DNA of 10,663 bases from Bacteroidales bacterium (lineage in GTDB: Bacteria; Bacteroidota; Bacteroidia; Bacteroidales; UBA1402): NCBI GenBank assembly GCA_023230125.1, contig JALNXZ010000038.1, positions 1 through 10,663 of the forward strand, in the 5' to 3' direction. Below, in pieces: positions 7,105-10,663 of the stretch. Positions within the stretch are counted from its first letter, which is position 1. Every line of letters begins with the position of its first letter. Made by a program: the position numbers and the translations under genes. The notes beneath the pieces are model-generated. The model saw only the letters and a program-made list of their open reading frames with translations. It did not search any database and was not told the origin of the DNA.

Positions 7105-8967
7105 ATGCAAAAAGGTAATATCGGAGTAACAACAGACAACATCTTTCCCGTCATTAAGAAGTTTCTATACAGTGATCATGAGATTTTTCTAAGAGAAGTC
7201 ATTTCAAACGCTGTTGATGCCACACAAAAACTCAAGACTTTAGCTTCTGTGGGAGAATATAAAGGTGAATTGGGTGAAATGGCCGTGCGCATATCCATTG
7301 ATCCAAAAGAAAAGACTTTGACCATTTCCGATTGTGGTATCGGAATGACAGCGGAGGAAATCGACAAATATATCAATCAAATTGCATTCTCCGGTGCGGA
7401 AGAATTTCTTGAAAAATACAAGAATGACGCCAATGCCATTATCGGACATTTCGGATTGGGTTTCTATTCCACCTTTATGGTTTCCAAACAAGTGGACATC
7501 ATCACAAAGTCCTGGAAAGACAGTTCAGAAGCCGTCAAATGGAGTTGTGATGGATCACCCGAATACACCATCGAAAAAATTGAGAAAGAAAATCGTGGGA
7601 CAGATATTGTGCTTCACATTGATGATGACAATCAATCATTCCTGGAAGAAAGCAAAATAAACGATTTGCTGAAAAAATACTGCAAGTTTCTGCCTGTACC
7701 AATCATCTTCGGCAAAAAGAAAGAATGGAAAGACAGCAAATACCAAGAAACGGAAGAAGATAACCAAATCAACGATACTAATCCGGCATGGACAAAAAAG
7801 CCGGTAGACCTGACAGAAGACGACTATCTGAAATTTTACAAGGATCTGTATCCGATGTCGGAGGATCCTTTGTTCCATATCCACCTGAACGTGGATTACC
7901 CTTTTAATCTCACCGGTATCCTCTATTTCCCAAAAATCAAGAACAGCGTTGAGATTCAAAAGAATAAGATTCAATTGTATTGCAATCAGGTATATGTGAC
8001 CGATTCCGTCGAAAATATCGTTCCGGACTTCCTGACCTTACTTCACGGGGTCATAGACTCGCCGGATATTCCGTTGAATGTATCCCGCTCCTATCTGCAA
8101 AGCGATAGCAACGTAAAAAAAATATCCAGCCATATTACCAAAAAAGTAGGCGACCGTTTGATGGAACTATTCAAGGAAGACCGCAAAAAATTCGAGGAAA
8201 AATGGAATGATCTGAAAATATTTATCGAATATGGTATCCTGACTGAAGAAAAATTCTGGGACAAAGCACAGAAATTCTGTTTATTGAACAATGTAGATGG
8301 TCAATACTATACCTCAGATGAATACAAAAAACTGATTACAGAAAACCAAACAGACAAGGATGGGCAACTGATTTACCTTTATACCTCAGATAAAGATGCT
8401 CAAAACACCTATATTAATGCAGCAAAGGAAAAAGGTTACGACGTTTTGCTGATGGACGGACAACTTGATGTCCATTTCGTCGGCAAACTTGAACAATTGT
8501 TTGAAAAGACCAAATTTGTCAGAGTAGATAGCGATGTGATCGACAATCTGATCGTCAAAAAAGAGAAAGAAGCACTTACGCTGACTGAGGAACAACAAGA
8601 AAGCTTGAAAAAGGTTTTTACAGACCAACTGCCGACCATTGAAAAAACAGAGTTCAAGCTTCAATTGGAGAATCTTGGAGAAAAATCCCTGCCAATTGTC
8701 ATTACACAAAATGAATTCATGCGCAGAATGCAAGAAATGTCAGCAATGAACCCAGGCATGAACTTTTACGGAGAAATGCCCATCACCTATTCAATGGTTA
8801 TAAATACTGGTCATTCACTTGTAAAAAAAATCCAGGAAAATAAACCTGAAGAAAACCTAGGAGAAAAAGCCAAACAACTGATAGACCTTGCACTACTTTC
8901 CAACGGCTTGTTGAAAGGCGAAGCGCTTACAAATTTTGTTAAAAGGAGCATTGATTTGATAGATTAA
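7105..8967 (+). CDS. htpG: Molecular chaperone HtpG (bacterial Hsp90)
   Basis: HtpG is a cytoplasmic homodimeric chaperone that uses ATP-driven opening and closing to remodel client proteins. The 620-residue length is close to E. coli HtpG (624). The GHKL ATPase domain (1 to about 205) shows E31 and N35 in EVISNAVDA, D76 in the DCGIGM motif, and the glycine-rich GHFGLGFYS lid (114-122). The middle domain (about 230-480) carries DIPLNVSRSYLQ with R328, equivalent to the ATP-contacting arginine of E. coli HtpG. The C-terminal dimerisation domain has a methionine-rich stretch (M539, M542, M545, M548, M552) where HtpG binds clients. There is no MEEVD tail, as expected for bacteria. Two substitutions stand out: Cys77 where DNGxGM is usual, and F95 in IAFSG where many Hsp90s have Lys or Arg. 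The start fits the conserved beginning and an A-rich leader. The 64 bases after the clpC terminator must hold any promoter of its own, but none matches the consensus. Confidence 0.97.
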   Translation: MQKGNIGVTTDNIFPVIKKFLYSDHEIFLREVISNAVDATQKLKTLASVGEYKGELGEMAVRISIDPKEKTLTISDCGIGMTAEEIDKYINQIAFSGAEEFLEKYKNDANAIIGHFGLGFYSTFMVSKQVDIITKSWKDSSEAVKWSCDGSPEYTIEKIEKENRGTDIVLHIDDDNQSFLEESKINDLLKKYCKFLPVPIIFGKKKEWKDSKYQETEEDNQINDTNPAWTKKPVDLTEDDYLKFYKDLYPMSEDPLFHIHLNVDYPFNLTGILYFPKIKNSVEIQKNKIQLYCNQVYVTDSVENIVPDFLTLLHGVIDSPDIPLNVSRSYLQSDSNVKKISSHITKKVGDRLMELFKEDRKKFEEKWNDLKIFIEYGILTEEKFWDKAQKFCLLNNVDGQYYTSDEYKKLITENQTDKDGQLIYLYTSDKDAQNTYINAAKEKGYDVLLMDGQLDVHFVGKLEQLFEKTKFVRVDSDVIDNLIVKKEKEALTLTEEQQESLKKVFTDQLPTIEKTEFKLQLENLGEKSLPIVITQNEFMRRMQEMSAMNPGMNFYGEMPITYSMVINTGHSLVKKIQENKPEENLGEKAKQLIDLALLSNGLLKGEALTNFVKRSIDLID

Positions 8968-8978
8968 TGCATCATTTT

Positions 8979-9008
8979 ATCAGAAGGTTAAATTTTCTGA
9001 TTACTTTT
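8979..9008 (+). terminator. Probable htpG terminator
   Basis: ATCAGAA (8979-8985) pairs with TTCTGAT (8995-9001), and two G-T pairs extend the stem inward around a five-base loop. The hairpin begins 11 bases after the htpG stop codon. The following TTACTTTT is only a modest T-run and the stem is poor in G+C, so termination may be weak. Confidence 0.45.
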
Positions 9009-9033
9009 GGTACAAAGTTCATCGTTTGACCGA

Positions 9034-9060
9034 ACAAAACGGCATTTAAAATGGTTTTGT
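9034..9060. repeat. Inverted repeat upstream of the patatin gene
   Basis: ACAAAAC (9034-9040) pairs with GTTTTGT (9054-9060). After a two-base GG bulge the stem continues, with CATT (9043-9046) against AATG (9050-9053). No T-run follows, so it does not look like a terminator. It may be an operator or a leader RNA fold, depending on where patatin transcription starts. Confidence 0.4.
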
Positions 9061-9071
9061 AATTATATAGA

Positions 9072-9123
9072 GGTGTTTCGGAATACAAAAATGGAACCAA
9101 TTTCCACGTTTTCCCGAAACGCC
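9072..9123 (+). promoter_or_regulatory. Long imperfect hairpin in the leader of the patatin gene
   Basis: GGTGTTTCGG (9072-9081) pairs over ten bases with CCGAAACGCC (9114-9123), including one T-G wobble. Inside, AAAA (9087-9090) can pair with TTTT (9109-9112), and TGGAA (9092-9096) with TTCCA (9102-9106) around a five-base loop, giving up to 19 pairs with small bulges. It ends 19 bases before the ATG at 9143, close enough to affect ribosome access or to act as an attenuator. TTCTTC follows, which is too weak for a standard terminator. The pairing is seen directly, but a regulatory role is inferred. Confidence 0.45.
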
Positions 9124-9142
9124 TTCTTCAACTTAAATTCAG

Positions 9143-10663
9143 ATGAAACGTCTTTTAAGTGTGTCGCTATTTTTATGTATAATCCTTCAGCCAATTCCTG
9201 CACAGAAGATCGGATTGGTTATGAGTGGCGGCGGAGCAAAAGGTGTAGCACACATTGGTGTTATTCAGGCACTTGAAGAAAACGGGATACCTATCGACTA
9301 CGTGACCGGAACCTCCATTGGTGCCGTGATAGGCGGTTTATATGCGATGGGATATTCACCGGCAGAGATGCTGGCTTTGGTCAAATCGGAAGAATTCAAC
9401 AATTGGAAGAATGGAACGATTGAAAATCAATATATTGACTATTTCAGGAAACCAAACCCCACTCCTGATTTCTTGACAACATCCATTCCGTTGAACGACT
9501 CTACCTTTTCAACTTACAAAATGCTACCAAATAGTCTGATGAATTCCATACAGATAAACGTTGCTTTTTTACAACTTTGCGCACAAGCCACAGGACAATG
9601 CGAAAATAATTTTGACAAGCTCTTTGTACCATATAGAAGTGTCGCTGCCGATGTCAAAAACCGCAAACCTTATATCTTCAGAAATGGAGATCTTGGTGAT
9701 GCCATTCGGGCTTCGATGACTTTCCCTTTCGTTTTTAAAGCCATCAAGGTAAATAATAAGTTACTCTATGATGGAGGCATTTACAACAACTACCCGGTAG
9801 ATGTGATGATCAAAGACTTTAATCCAGAATTTATTCTCGGTAGTGTCGTAGTTGAAAAAGAGAAACAGATTGACGACTATGACATGATTGCACAGATGCA
9901 AAACATGATCATGCGTCCAAGCGATTACAACCTTCCGGAAGAAAAGGGCATCCAGCTTGAATTCAATCTGGAAGGAGTCTCCTTACTAGCTTTCAATCAA
10001 GCAGATTCCGTCTATAAAATCGGTTATGATGGAGCCATATCTAAAATGGACTCCATCAAAAAAGTTGTTAAAAGGCGCATTGATCCGTTGACAGTAAGCC
10101 TCAGGCGTTTTATGTTTCGCAGTGAAATGCCCCAGCTTCGCTTTAAGGAAATTGAGATACATGGCGTTTCTAACATTCAAAAGGAATATATACTGAAAGT
10201 TCTCAAACAAGATGGAAGCAATTATTTTTCCCTGGAAAATTTCAAAGTCGGATATTTCAAATTAATGGCAGACACAAAAATCACTGAAATTATTCCGCAT
10301 GCTATATACAACAAAGAAGATCAGTCTTTTAAACTGGTTTTAGATGTGACTATGGAAAACAACATTTTGATTTCCATTGGATCCAACCTCTCTTCTTCAT
10401 CCTCCAATCAGCTATATCTGGGTATAGGATATCAGGTATTGAACGAATTCTCTCAGTTTTATTCAGCTGATGCCTATATGGGTAAAATACTGAATGCCTT
10501 TAGTATTTCTTCAAAAACGTATTTTACAGGGAAAAAACCAGGATATCTGTCTTTCAATATATCTACCATGAATTATAATTTCTTTCAGGGAGAAAAACTG
10601 TTCTATAATGACGACAGACCGGCTTTCATCAAACAACATGAATCTTTCATCAAATCCAGATAT
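9143..10663 (+). CDS. Secreted patatin-like phospholipase with POTRA and outer-membrane barrel (3' end beyond window)
   Basis: The frame is open for 507 codons to the window's last base. ATG at 9143 gives a Sec signal peptide: K2-R3, a hydrophobic core, then IPA before Q21. The patatin domain (about 22-245) has the oxyanion-hole motif SGGGAKG (28-34), the nucleophile elbow GTSIG with Ser58 (codon 9314-9316) and DGG with Asp210 (codon 9770-9772), so the Ser-Asp dyad of patatin lipases is intact. These enzymes cleave acyl chains from phospholipids or other lipids. Residues about 332-403 resemble a POTRA domain (FKEIEIHGVSN onward). From 404 the sequence alternates polar and hydrophobic residues with aromatics, as in the first strands of an Omp85-type barrel. 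The layout recalls type Vd secreted proteins such as Pseudomonas PlpD. Most of the barrel lies outside the window. Substrate and the side of the outer membrane on which it acts are unknown. It follows htpG after 175 bases containing hairpins and is probably transcribed separately. Confidence 0.92.
   Translation, partial: MKRLLSVSLFLCIILQPIPAQKIGLVMSGGGAKGVAHIGVIQALEENGIPIDYVTGTSIGAVIGGLYAMGYSPAEMLALVKSEEFNNWKNGTIENQYIDYFRKPNPTPDFLTTSIPLNDSTFSTYKMLPNSLMNSIQINVAFLQLCAQATGQCENNFDKLFVPYRSVAADVKNRKPYIFRNGDLGDAIRASMTFPFVFKAIKVNNKLLYDGGIYNNYPVDVMIKDFNPEFILGSVVVEKEKQIDDYDMIAQMQNMIMRPSDYNLPEEKGIQLEFNLEGVSLLAFNQADSVYKIGYDGAISKMDSIKKVVKRRIDPLTVSLRRFMFRSEMPQLRFKEIEIHGVSNIQKEYILKVLKQDGSNYFSLENFKVGYFKLMADTKITEIIPHAIYNKEDQSFKLVLDVTMENNILISIGSNLSSSSSNQLYLGIGYQVLNEFSQFYSADAYMGKILNAFSISSKTYFTGKKPGYLSFNISTMNYNFFQGEKLFYNDDRPAFIKQHESFIKSRY

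Noticed and set aside
9025..9059. Possible patatin promoter: TTTG at 9025-9028 and TGGTTTTG at 9052-9059
   Set aside because: The -7 box has one mismatch and the gap is 23 bases instead of 19-21. It also overlaps an inverted repeat that explains the same bases.
9007..9276. Open frame of 89 codons on the + strand before the patatin gene
   Set aside because: It runs into the patatin gene in a different frame and spans the hairpins. The patatin frame has a signal peptide and catalytic motifs, while this one has none.

Overview
The window looks like chromosomal core sequence from a member of the Bacteroidota, probably Bacteroidales. Four observations point that way: the clpC promoter matches the Bacteroides-type consensus (TTTG, 19 bases, TAnnTTTG); start codons are preceded by A-rich leaders rather than strong Shine-Dalgarno sites; the GyrA and HtpG variants resemble those I recall from this phylum; and the last gene encodes a secreted patatin fused to an outer-membrane barrel, a layout I know from this group. 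I cannot name the genus from the sequence alone.

Layout. Positions 1-223 hold no gene I can support. A strong hairpin (224-265) ends the leftward unit. That unit is gyrA (4085 to 1536, DNA gyrase subunit A) followed after only 28 bases by a gene for an exported TPR protein (1507 to 290), so the two are very likely co-transcribed. The 339-base gap 4086-4424 is a divergent control region, with a clear promoter for the rightward clpC and a palindrome in the clpC leader. clpC (4425-6974) encodes a two-ATPase-domain Clp unfoldase with the ClpP-docking loop and ends at a classic intrinsic terminator (7005-7040). htpG (7105-8967), the bacterial Hsp90, follows in the same direction. A 175-base gap (8968-9142) contains three successive inverted repeats. 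The last gene (9143 to beyond the window) is a patatin-type lipase with a signal peptide, a POTRA-like domain and the start of an outer-membrane barrel.

Function. gyrA serves DNA topology, and its TPR partner is a secreted protein with no obvious link to gyrase. clpC and htpG form a cytoplasmic protein quality-control pair: ClpC unfolds proteins for ClpP, and HtpG remodels clients with ATP. The patatin protein acts at the envelope. I found no mobile element, CRISPR array, tRNA or rRNA and no convincing new multi-gene system. The points most worth checking are the structured leader of the patatin gene, the patatin-POTRA-barrel protein itself, the secreted TPR protein tied to gyrA, and substitutions at normally conserved positions in GyrA and HtpG.
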